NCBI GenBank assembly: GCA_028703445.1
Contig: JAQVMW010000001.1
Span: forward strand, 62,001 to 126,000
DNA from: Candidatus Peribacteraceae bacterium
Lineage (GTDB): Bacteria > Patescibacteriota > Gracilibacteria > Peribacterales > Peribacteraceae
Direction: 5' to 3'
DNA: 64,000 nt
Numbering within the stretch: position 1 is the stretch's first letter; every line of letters starts with the position of its first letter. Shown here piece by piece: positions 9,403-15,854 of this stretch. Made by a program: the position numbers and the translations under genes. Below the pieces are notes generated by a model. That model worked only from the letters and a program-made list of their open reading frames with translations, had not been told where the DNA came from and did no database searches.

Positions 9403-9450
9403 CTGCCAAAGATCTCCCCCATCATCACTGCGGTGGTGGGGGATATCTGT
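9403..9450 (+). repeat. Inverted repeat and hairpin after the orphan gene
   Basis: CTGCCAAAGATC (9403-9414) is the exact inverse of 8921-8932. It is followed by a strong hairpin, CCCCCATCATC pairing with GGTGGTGGGGG. No T-tract follows, so it is not a typical terminator. Confidence 0.55.
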
Positions 9451-9518
9451 ATGACACGCTGATTCCGTGCACTCATCTGTGTATTTGATATATTTCTATA
9501 TTGTTGTATAATACATAC

Positions 9519-9941
9519 ATGGCCATTCTCGACAATCTCGAGCGAACCACCAAGAGCGTTGCAGAAGTTCCTGTGGACTTCGCAAAGGCGGGCGTGGAAA
9601 CACTCGTGGGCGAAAATCCCCTCCCCAAAATGAAAGAGAGTATCAAGCGCGGCCTCTGGGATACCGTGGCATTGGGACCACGCATGCTACGCGATTCCGT
9701 CATCGGCATCCTCAAGGGAACGGGACGGCTCACTTGGAATCTCATCAAACTTTTGCCGCTGCCGCTGCCTATGCTCGATAGTTGGAAAGCGGAACGTGAA
9801 AACGTCATGTTGCGGACGAAAGACGCACTCGATCTCTTTCGGTTCGATGTAGACAGTAAATTTGCGTTGCCAACTCTCACTACCACACATCGGCAGGATG
9901 CTGCTGCCACTCCACAAAAAATGCACGCGCAGGCAGCGTAA
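9519..9941 (+). CDS. Small protein, unknown function
   Basis: 140 aa starting MAILDNLERTTKSVAEVP. It has an amphipathic N-terminal half, a hydrophobic stretch LTWNLIKLLPLPLPML near residue 85, and a polar tail ending in QAA. There is no signal peptide; membrane association is possible. The promoter is excellent: TTGATA (9485-9490), 16 nt, TATAAT (9507-9512), then ATG after 6 nt. This fixes the start and implies a leaderless mRNA. No family is recognised. Confidence 0.7.
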   Translation: MAILDNLERTTKSVAEVPVDFAKAGVETLVGENPLPKMKESIKRGLWDTVALGPRMLRDSVIGILKGTGRLTWNLIKLLPLPLPMLDSWKAERENVMLRTKDALDLFRFDVDSKFALPTLTTTHRQDAAATPQKMHAQAA

Positions 9942-10177
9942 TGAATCGCCCGATGATGGAGAATACTTTTCTAAAAAAACAGAACACACACCGGTTTCCT
10001 GCGTTCTCATGCCAGGCATTTTTTGTTTTAACGCGATGGGTGGCCGATGCCATCGTTCGATGAAAAGATCGCGCGAAGCACCGGGTGCCGAAGGTGGGGC
10101 CCGGTGCTGGAGCGCAACCATTGAAAGGAAAGAAGAGCTCATGAGAGAGAAACCGTAAGTGTCCCTCTCATGAAATT
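9942..10177. other. Intergenic stretch
   Basis: Between the 140-aa gene and the Lys-rich peptide I see only short A-runs and weak inverted repeats (GGTGCCGAAGGTGGGGCC around 10083). No gene or terminator can be supported. Confidence 0.4.
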
Positions 10178-10249
10178 CTACCGGCGCTTCTTCTTCGTTG
10201 CCTTTCGCTTCTTGGTCTTCCTGGCTTTCTTCTTCTTCACCATGATCAT
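10178..10249 (-). CDS. Very basic 23-residue peptide
   Basis: The frame encodes MIMVKKKKARKTKKR and then more Lys/Arg up to a TAG stop; about two thirds of residues are Lys or Arg. Such peptides resemble lysine-rich tails of histone-like proteins or small ribosome-bound proteins. There is no Shine-Dalgarno sequence. A short palindrome TATCTTGATA lies just upstream, at about 10270. It is too short for the family to be named, and it could be chance. Confidence 0.4.
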   Translation of the reverse strand: MIMVKKKKARKTKKRKATKKKRR

Positions 10250-10366
10250 GGGGGGAAAGAAATAGAACGTATCTTGATACTCTATGCAGAATGCCGCGCA
10301 AGGGAAATTCTTTCTGCGGCGCATTCGACGAAATGTGCCACCATCGAACACGGAGAAAAATAAAAA

Positions 10367-11578
10367 TTACACGGCGTGGATCGCGTGGCCGAGTTTTTCT
10401 CTCTTCGTTTCGAGGTACGCCCTCTGGTCCGATGTGGCATGAGTGAGCTCGATCGGGATGCGCTCCACAATCGAAAGTCCGTGGCCTTCAAGACCCACAG
10501 CCTTGCGCGGATTATTCGTGAGCAGGCGAATGTTTTTGACGCCGAGATCTTTGAGGATCTGCGCGCCGATGCCGTACTCCCGCAGATCCGCGGCAAAGCC
10601 GAGCCGCTCGTTCGCCTCCACGGTGTCGAGCCCCTGCGATTGTTGAAGCGCGTACGCACGGATCTTGTTGGTGAGCCCGATGCCGCGGCCTTCTTGCTTG
10701 AGATAGAGAAGCACGCCGCGGCCTTCGTGCTGGATGATCTGCATCGCGGTAGTGAGTTGATGCCCGCAATCGCACCGCAGCGACCCGAGCGTATCCCCCG
10801 TGAAGCATTCGGAATGCACGCGCACAAGCAGGGGGGCATCCCCACTCACGTCGCCCTTCGTCAGCGCGACATGCTCGCTTCCGTGCAGCAGATCCCGGTA
10901 CACCGCAATCGTCCACTCTCCTGTTTTAGTCTGGAGCGGCGACTGTGCTTCGCGGCGGACGAGCGTTTCGGTTCGGCGGCGATACGCAATAAGATCGGCA
11001 ATCTGAAGAATGGGAAGATGATGCTGATCCGAAAATTCCTGCAGAGATTTGAGCCGCATCATCGTGCCGTCGTCGTGCATGAGTTCACTCAGGACCGCAG
11101 CCTCCCGAAGTCCCGCGAGACGACACAGATCCACGGAAGCTTCTGTGTGTCCGGCGCGCACGAGCACACCTCCATCCTGCGCACGCAGGGGAAACACATG
11201 GCCCGGCCGCGCCAGATCCGACGGAGTGGCATTGGGATCAATCGCCGCACGGACGGTTCGAGCGCGGTCGTGCGCGGAGATGCCGGTATCCACTCCTTCC
11301 ACCGCCTCGATGCTCACGGTGAACGGTGTCTGATGTCTGGACGAATTTTCGCGCACCATCGGCGGAAGTCTGAGCTGATCGGCGATCGCATTGGAGAGCG
11401 AAAGACAGACGACGCCGCCGGTGTGCCGGATGATGAAGGCCATCGTCTCTTCTGAGATGTGCTTCGCCGCGCAGACGAGATCGCCTTCGTTCTCACGCTC
11501 CTCATCATCCACAACAATGATCATGCGCCCGGCCTTCAGTGCCTCGAGAGCCTGCGAAACAGAAGCGAAGGGTGGCAT
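10367..11578 (-). CDS. ribBA: Bifunctional DHBP synthase / GTP cyclohydrolase II
   Basis: Makes both precursors of riboflavin: 3,4-dihydroxy-2-butanone 4-phosphate from ribulose 5-phosphate, and the pyrimidine precursor from GTP. The RibB half (about residues 1-200) has [11 protein letters not shown] and the HTEASVDL region. The RibA half has the zinc site [20 protein letters not shown] and EGRGIGL. The 403-aa length is normal. A TATACT -10 (11587-11592) lies 8 nt before the ATG. It diverges from the YbaK gene with only 32 bp between them. No FMN riboswitch is visible. Confidence 0.96.
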   Translation of the reverse strand: MPPFASVSQALEALKAGRMIIVVDDEERENEGDLVCAAKHISEETMAFIIRHTGGVVCLSLSNAIADQLRLPPMVRENSSRHQTPFTVSIEAVEGVDTGISAHDRARTVRAAIDPNATPSDLARPGHVFPLRAQDGGVLVRAGHTEASVDLCRLAGLREAAVLSELMHDDGTMMRLKSLQEFSDQHHLPILQIADLIAYRRRTETLVRREAQSPLQTKTGEWTIAVYRDLLHGSEHVALTKGDVSGDAPLLVRVHSECFTGDTLGSLRCDCGHQLTTAMQIIQHEGRGVLLYLKQEGRGIGLTNKIRAYALQQSQGLDTVEANERLGFAADLREYGIGAQILKDLGVKNIRLLTNNPRKAVGLEGHGLSIVERIPIELTHATSDQRAYLETKREKLGHAIHAV

Positions 11579-11586
11579 GAGCGGCC

Positions 11587-11602
11587 AGTATACAAGTAAA
11601 AT
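11587..11602. promoter_or_regulatory. Back-to-back -10 elements of ribBA and the YbaK gene
   Basis: The 32-bp gap holds TATACT for ribBA on the minus strand (11587-11592) and TAAAAT for the YbaK gene on the plus strand (11597-11602). Each hexamer is exactly 8 nt from its start codon. The -35 regions must therefore lie inside the opposite coding sequence. Confidence 0.7.
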
Positions 11603-11610
11603 CCATCCCG

Positions 11611-12126
11611 ATGACTGATATTTTCTCCTTTCTCACGGAACACGGCATTCCCTTCGAGCAATTCGACCATCCCGCCGTCTTCACCTGCGAGGAAGCGGAG
11701 CGCCTGTGCCCGCCCATGCCCGGCACCGCCACCAAAAACCTCCTGCTGCGGGACCGCAAAGGCACACACAACTTTCTCGTCACGGTCGGCTACGACACTG
11801 CCGTGGATCTGAAGGGGCTCAAAGATCTGCTGCAAATCGATAAGCTCAGTTTCGCCTCGCCGGAGAGACTGAAATCACTTCTGGGAGTCGAACCGGGAGC
11901 CGTGACACTGCTCGGCATCGTGAACGACACAGAAGGAAGCGTTGAGGTTATTTTGGATGAAGCCATCTGGAACGCCGAAGCGCTGCAGTGCCACCCGCTC
12001 GTGAACACGGCGACGCTGGTGATCCCGCACGAAGGAATCGTCCGGTTTCTCGAGGCGACGCGCCACCCGCCACGCATCCTCCGCATCCCATCACGCAAAG
12101 ATCCTAACCCTAACCCTATTCCCTAA
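11611..12126 (+). CDS. YbaK/ProX-type aminoacyl-tRNA deacylase
   Basis: Single-domain trans-editing enzyme that hydrolyses mischarged tRNAs, in this family typically Ala- or Cys-tRNA(Pro). Recognisable parts are [16 protein letters not shown] at the N-terminus, [11 protein letters not shown] with the conserved Lys, and VTLLGIVND near residue 100. The 171-aa length fits. The last residues (DPNPNPIP) are encoded by a CCCTAA-type repeat that has run into the gene end. The start is supported by TAAAAT 8 nt upstream. Confidence 0.88.
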   Translation: MTDIFSFLTEHGIPFEQFDHPAVFTCEEAERLCPPMPGTATKNLLLRDRKGTHNFLVTVGYDTAVDLKGLKDLLQIDKLSFASPERLKSLLGVEPGAVTLLGIVNDTEGSVEVILDEAIWNAEALQCHPLVNTATLVIPHEGIVRFLEATRHPPRILRIPSRKDPNPNPIP

Positions 12127-12146
12127 CCCTATTCCCTAACCCTATC
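12102..12146. repeat. Telomere-like CCCTAA repeat tract
   Basis: Five CCCTAA/CCCTAT units in a row, some separated by TTC, overlap the end of the YbaK gene. A related tract is found in frame inside the membrane gene at 43268-43325. Confidence 0.75.
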
Positions 12147-12181
12147 GTAAGGGCAGGAACAACAGCCAACACATCCGGTCT

Positions 12182-13549
12182 TCACTGCGCGAGGATCGTA
12201 TACGTCTGCCGCGCGTCACTGGGGAACATACGACCGACGGCAATGACGTACGTGCCCGGCTGGTACTCGTAGCGCTGACCGCAGGCCGGCCCCGAGAAGC
12301 CGTACAGATCCACATCCTCCATGGGATAGATCAGGCACGTGAGTTGTGTGGAATCCGTGACCGAAACCTGCAGGGTCTGCGCGGCGGAGACCGTGAACTT
12401 AAACCAATCCTGATAGTCGCCGGGGGCGAGCGTTCCCGTGCGGGCAAGATTCATCGGCAGGGTCTGTGCCTCGCCGAAACCGTCGCTCCCGTCGCCCGTG
12501 GGCAGCGTTTCCGCCTTCACACTGAAGGTGGTATCGGCGCTGGTGGGCTGGAGCTGGAGCTGATAACTGCCGGGCTTGAGGGTGGTCTTCAGGGTACAGG
12601 TGGATCCCTCCTGGAAGCCCATGAAGTACTCGAACGAAAATCCCGATTCCGCCATCAGATAGAGTCGGCACGAAATGTTCCCCGGCTGCCCCGACTGTAG
12701 TTTGGCCACCGTGGAAACGACGGCTGCGTTATCGAGTGTGAACCGGTACGTGACGGACTTACGCAGGGTGAACTTGCCGGCGGATTCGAAGGGGAACGGC
12801 ACGTCGTAACTCGAAGCCAGGCTGGAGGAAGAGGAGGATGAGATCGGTTGTATGGAGGCTCCCACGCTGCTCCGTGCCGAGGAAACCGATGAACTGCTCC
12901 CCTGCCTGCGTTCAATGAGATCGGCATTGAGCGCGTTGAAAATCATGGCAGCCGCCTCTCCTCTGAGGAGCGGCCAGTCGGGGTAGAAGCGCGACGCATC
13001 CTGCCCGGCGATGGGCAGAATCCCCTTTACATACGCCGCATACAGATATTTCGTGTACCACGCGGAAGTCGAGACATCCACGAACTTCACCACCTGGAGC
13101 GCCTCCTCGCCGATGTTCTCAACCGGAATACCTATGACCTGCGTGATCATCTTCAACGCCTCCACGCGATTGACGGAATTGGAGGGACGGAATGTACCGT
13201 CGGAGTACCCCTCCACGAAATGATTCGCTGCCGCATCGCAGACGTAATTTTCGTACCAGCCATACCGCTCCACGTCCGAAAAGCAGCCTCGGCTATTGAC
13301 GTCCGGCAATCTGCCGGTGGCCTTGTAGAGCATCTTGAGCATCTCGGCGCGATTCACCTGGCGATCAGGGTAGAACTTGCCATCGGGATTCCCGGTCAGG
13401 ACACCCGCATTCACCAGCGCATTGATCGGTTCTTCGAAGAGGTGCCCCACGGGGACATCGGGGAAAATCGCCGCCGCCGCGGCGCCGGTCGCGAGCCCTG
13501 CGAGCAGGGATCCTGAGAGAAAGAGAAATGTCCGCAGAGAGGCATGCAT
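12182..13549 (-). CDS. Secreted SLH-domain protein with PPC-like C-terminus
   Basis: The start MHASLRTFLFLSG begins a signal peptide ending in AAAA. Three SLH repeats follow (about residues 30-215; LTGNPDGKFYPDRQVNRAE, VEGYSDGTFRPSNSVNRVE, ILPIAGQDASRFYPDW). A Ser-rich linker leads to two beta-sandwich domains (TGTLAPGDYQDWFKFTV, YQLQLQPTSADTTF) that resemble bacterial pre-peptidase C-terminal domains. At 455 aa it is probably an envelope-bound structural protein. It lies directly downstream of ribH on the same strand but is functionally unrelated. Confidence 0.85.
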   Translation of the reverse strand: MHASLRTFLFLSGSLLAGLATGAAAAAIFPDVPVGHLFEEPINALVNAGVLTGNPDGKFYPDRQVNRAEMLKMLYKATGRLPDVNSRGCFSDVERYGWYENYVCDAAANHFVEGYSDGTFRPSNSVNRVEALKMITQVIGIPVENIGEEALQVVKFVDVSTSAWYTKYLYAAYVKGILPIAGQDASRFYPDWPLLRGEAAAMIFNALNADLIERRQGSSSSVSSARSSVGASIQPISSSSSSSLASSYDVPFPFESAGKFTLRKSVTYRFTLDNAAVVSTVAKLQSGQPGNISCRLYLMAESGFSFEYFMGFQEGSTCTLKTTLKPGSYQLQLQPTSADTTFSVKAETLPTGDGSDGFGEAQTLPMNLARTGTLAPGDYQDWFKFTVSAAQTLQVSVTDSTQLTCLIYPMEDVDLYGFSGPACGQRYEYQPGTYVIAVGRMFPSDARQTYTILAQ

Positions 13550-13659
13550 ACGAAAGATGAGGAGATTATTCGTAATCCTACAGGGATTTCGCAGTTTTCT
13601 ACAAGATGCCAGAACATAAATGCCGCAAGGCGCACAACAAGGCATGAGGATCCACACAT

Positions 13660-14121
13660 TCATCGTAGTGACTCGATCTGCGCAAGCACATGCAGAACTG
13701 CGCGAGCCGCTTCTGCCCCTCTGTCGGTTCGAGCGCGTGCCTGCTCAATGTTCTTGACGTACAGGATTTCGAATGTGAATGGGATTCTGTGCCGGACCTG
13801 CAGATTCATGATTGCACGTGCCGACTCTTGTGCGATGAGCGCGGCATGGTGCGTTTCACCGTCAACAATCACCCCAAGCGCGATGAGCGCGTCCACTTCT
13901 TTCGCTTCAATGAGCGAAGCTCCGATGAGCGGAATTTCGAAGGATCCGGGCGCGGCGTACGTGCGCACGTTCCCCGGTGCGATTCCCGCATCTTGAAAAA
14001 CCTTTTGCGCTCCCTGGATCAGCTGCGAAACGATTTCGGGATAGTACTGAGAATGGACGATGCCGATTCTCCATCCGGAGGAGATATGCGAAGGGAGTGG
14101 AAGGGACGGAGAGGAATGCAT
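13660..14121 (-). CDS. ribH: 6,7-dimethyl-8-ribityllumazine synthase
   Basis: Condenses the RibB and RibA/RibD products to the lumazine that RibE turns into riboflavin; normally forms pentamers or icosahedra. Visible are the substrate loop AAPGSFEIPL, then ALGVIVDGETHHAALIA, where the catalytic His follows GET, and the phosphate-side segment. The 153-aa length is normal. A TACACT -10 lies 6 nt before the ATG. Confidence 0.95.
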   Translation of the reverse strand: MHSSPSLPLPSHISSGWRIGIVHSQYYPEIVSQLIQGAQKVFQDAGIAPGNVRTYAAPGSFEIPLIGASLIEAKEVDALIALGVIVDGETHHAALIAQESARAIMNLQVRHRIPFTFEILYVKNIEQARARTDRGAEAARAVLHVLAQIESLR

Positions 14122-14211
14122 AGAGAGAGTGTATCAGAGCAGTAGCTGGGAGTTGGTAGCTCGGGAAACAGATATCGAACTACCAGCTACGAGCTACAAG
14201 CTACCGTCGAG

Positions 14212-15276
14212 TCATGGATTACTCTGTGCAACCAACATTCGGATCAGAATGTCCGTTTCGATATTCACAGAATCGCCCATCCGCTTCGTGCCGAGCGTCG
14301 TGCCCTTGAGCGTCATCGGGATGAGCGCGACGGTGCAGGAATCCACCCCCACGTCGGCAACCGTCAGCGACACTCCATCGAGACAGAGCGAGCCTTTGGG
14401 AACGATCATGCGCCTGAGTTCGGAAGGAATGCGAATCGTCAGACGCACATCGCCTCCGCGCTGATTTTCCTCTCCCCCTGATCCCCTCTCGGGGTTTTCC
14501 TCTCCCCCTAACCCCCTCTCCACAAGAGAGGGGGAACTTGAATGCCTTCTCACAAAAGCATGAATTTTTTCCATAGTGACATGTATGTCACTCTCAACTT
14601 CATCATTTTCCAAACGGAGCGTGATCACTCCGTATTCTTCGCGGAGATACTGGTCTCGCATACTGTCATCATTTTTTTGAAAATGAGTGTGATGAATGCC
14701 CCCATCCAGCTCAATCGCAATTCGATATCGCGGACAGAAGAAATCCAAAATGCGTCCTCCGAGAGGATATTGTCTGCGGAAACGACAACCTAATTGATCA
14801 TCCCGCAAATATGGCCAGAGCAGATCTTCCGCTTTAGGCGGTTGCTTCCGCATATCACGCGCGAAGGAAAGAATGTTTCTTGGTGTTGGAAGCTTTTTCC
14901 ATCTTCGTTCCTTCTCCCCTTCCTCTTGTGGAGGAAGGGGCCGGGGGATGGAGGAAATTCCGATCACCTCTCCTGTTCCTTCGATGTGCCCTTGAACGAC
15001 ATGCCCCTCAAACCGTCCGTGCGCCGGCAGCGCCCGCTCCAGATTGACAAAATCGCCAATCGCCAAATCGCCAATCGTTGTTTTTCGTATCGTCTCCGGC
15101 ATCACGTCGAAGGTGAGTGAGCGCTCATCCATCCCTACCACCGTCAGACACACGCCCGAAACGGCAATGCTCGAACCCGGCTTCACGTCATCAAAGGAAA
15201 CCGGCCGCTCCAGCGTGAGCCTGCCGTCGCCCTGTGCGATGATTTTGGCCGTTGTTTCGATGATTCCGGTGAACAC
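14212..15276 (-). CDS. ribE: Riboflavin synthase alpha chain with in-frame DUF559 nuclease insertion
   Basis: Dismutates two lumazines to riboflavin. The first lumazine-binding barrel (residues 1-107: FTGIIETT, SGVCLTV, FDVMPETIRKTT, GHVVQGHIEGTGEV) and the second (from about 276: VRLTIRIPSELRR, GVSLTVADV, TTLGTKRMGDSVN) are complete. Between them lie about 168 extra residues, so the protein is 354 aa instead of about 200. The insert sits exactly in the loop that opens the second barrel. Start is GTG at 15276, with TACACT 6 nt before it. Confidence 0.93.
   Translation of the reverse strand: MFTGIIETTAKIIAQGDGRLTLERPVSFDDVKPGSSIAVSGVCLTVVGMDERSLTFDVMPETIRKTTIGDLAIGDFVNLERALPAHGRFEGHVVQGHIEGTGEVIGISSIPRPLPPQEEGEKERRWKKLPTPRNILSFARDMRKQPPKAEDLLWPYLRDDQLGCRFRRQYPLGGRILDFFCPRYRIAIELDGGIHHTHFQKNDDSMRDQYLREEYGVITLRLENDEVESDIHVTMEKIHAFVRRHSSSPSLVERGLGGEENPERGSGGEENQRGGDVRLTIRIPSELRRMIVPKGSLCLDGVSLTVADVGVDSCTVALIPMTLKGTTLGTKRMGDSVNIETDILIRMLVAQSNP
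14452..14955 (-). mobile_element. DUF559 nuclease cassette with hairpin ends, inside ribE
   Basis: RibE residues 108-275 are foreign. The core (about 128-243) is a DUF559 domain (VSR/restriction-endonuclease-like fold) with the family residues AEDLLWPYLRD, CRFRRQYPLG, ILDFFCP and IAIELDGGIHH. Both flanks encode GC-rich hairpins: PRPLPPQEEGEKE at one end and SPSLVERGLGGEE, partly duplicated, at the other. The two end hairpins are inverted copies of each other. The same pair without the nuclease lies at 3608-3702. The whole unit keeps the ribE frame open. Confidence 0.8.
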
Positions 15277-15320
15277 AGGAACAGTGTACCGACCGCAACA
15301 TGCGAAGCGCACGCATTTGC

Positions 15321-15653
15321 CTACGAAACAATCCTCCGCATGGATTCTTGTACGAATGCGCGAGTAACCCGAAAACGGACCGTGCTTTCCTCTACGGGCA
15401 CGCCGCCCACCTCCACTCTCACGAGGGGCTTATCTGCTCCGGTGAATTCGACTCGATGGATGTCAACATTCGCAACCGTAAAAAGCGTTCCCGGTTCACA
15501 AATCATGCCACGAGGAAGCTCGAGAGATTCCACTGCTTCCAGCACATCACCCGTCTCAAGCTCCCATTCGGAGACAGGGCGCGATCTGTTCACGGTCTCT
15601 CGTAGGCAACCATTCATGGCAAGCCTTGAAACCAGTTGATCGACATTGTTCAT
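15321..15653 (-). CDS. Small protein, unknown function
   Basis: 110 aa with start MNNVDQLVSRLAMNG. An ATG 24 nt upstream overlaps a TACAAT -10 and is excluded. Sequence is mixed alpha/beta (LETGDVLEAVESLELPRG, VANVDIHRVEFTGAD, RFRVTRAFVQESM), with no signal peptide or membrane segment. It sits between ribE and a broken ribE start on the same strand. No family is recognised. Confidence 0.6.
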   Translation of the reverse strand: MNNVDQLVSRLAMNGCLRETVNRSRPVSEWELETGDVLEAVESLELPRGMICEPGTLFTVANVDIHRVEFTGADKPLVRVEVGGVPVEESTVRFRVTRAFVQESMRRIVS

Positions 15654-15681
15654 TGAAGAAAGTGGAAAGGAACGCATTGTA

Positions 15682-15738
15682 TCACTCCGTCAATGGCCAA
15701 ACGGAATCTTCCATTACTTCAATAATCCCGGTGAACAT
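15682..15738 (-). pseudogene. Duplicated 5' end of ribE
   Basis: An 18-codon frame reads [18 protein letters not shown] and stops. The first seven residues are the invariant start of riboflavin synthase, and a TAGAAT -10 lies 9 nt upstream, as in the real ribE. It looks like a copied promoter plus start of ribE that breaks off after a few codons. It may still be transcribed as a leader peptide for the next gene. Confidence 0.6.
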
Positions 15739-15775
15739 GGGAAGGACATTCTATTCCATTCCTGCCCCCAGACCC

Positions 15776-15838
15776 TAGACAGAACTCAAAATTTTCGCTA
15801 AGCTGGGCTCTCAGCCCCGCGCCCGCGGGGATTTTTAT
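15776..15838 (+). promoter_or_regulatory. uvrA promoter and 5' hairpin
   Basis: TAGACA (15776-15781), 17 nt, TAAGCT (15799-15804). Directly after the expected start point comes a perfect hairpin CCCCGCG-CC-CGCGGGG (15815-15830) with a T-rich tail. It is either an attenuator-like terminator in the leader or a 5' stabilising hairpin. GGGCT/AGCCC just before it could compete for the same C-run. Confidence 0.5.
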
Positions 15839-15854
15839 TATCCAATAATTTCTT

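Noticed and set aside
12102-12146. Chromosome end (telomere) suggested by CCCTAA repeats
   Set aside because: Genes continue on both sides without a break, and a similar tract lies inside a gene at 43268.
10280-15740. FMN riboswitch before the riboflavin genes
   Set aside because: The -10 boxes lie 6-8 nt before ribBA, ribH and ribE, so there is no leader to hold one, and no RFN-like conserved segments are seen.
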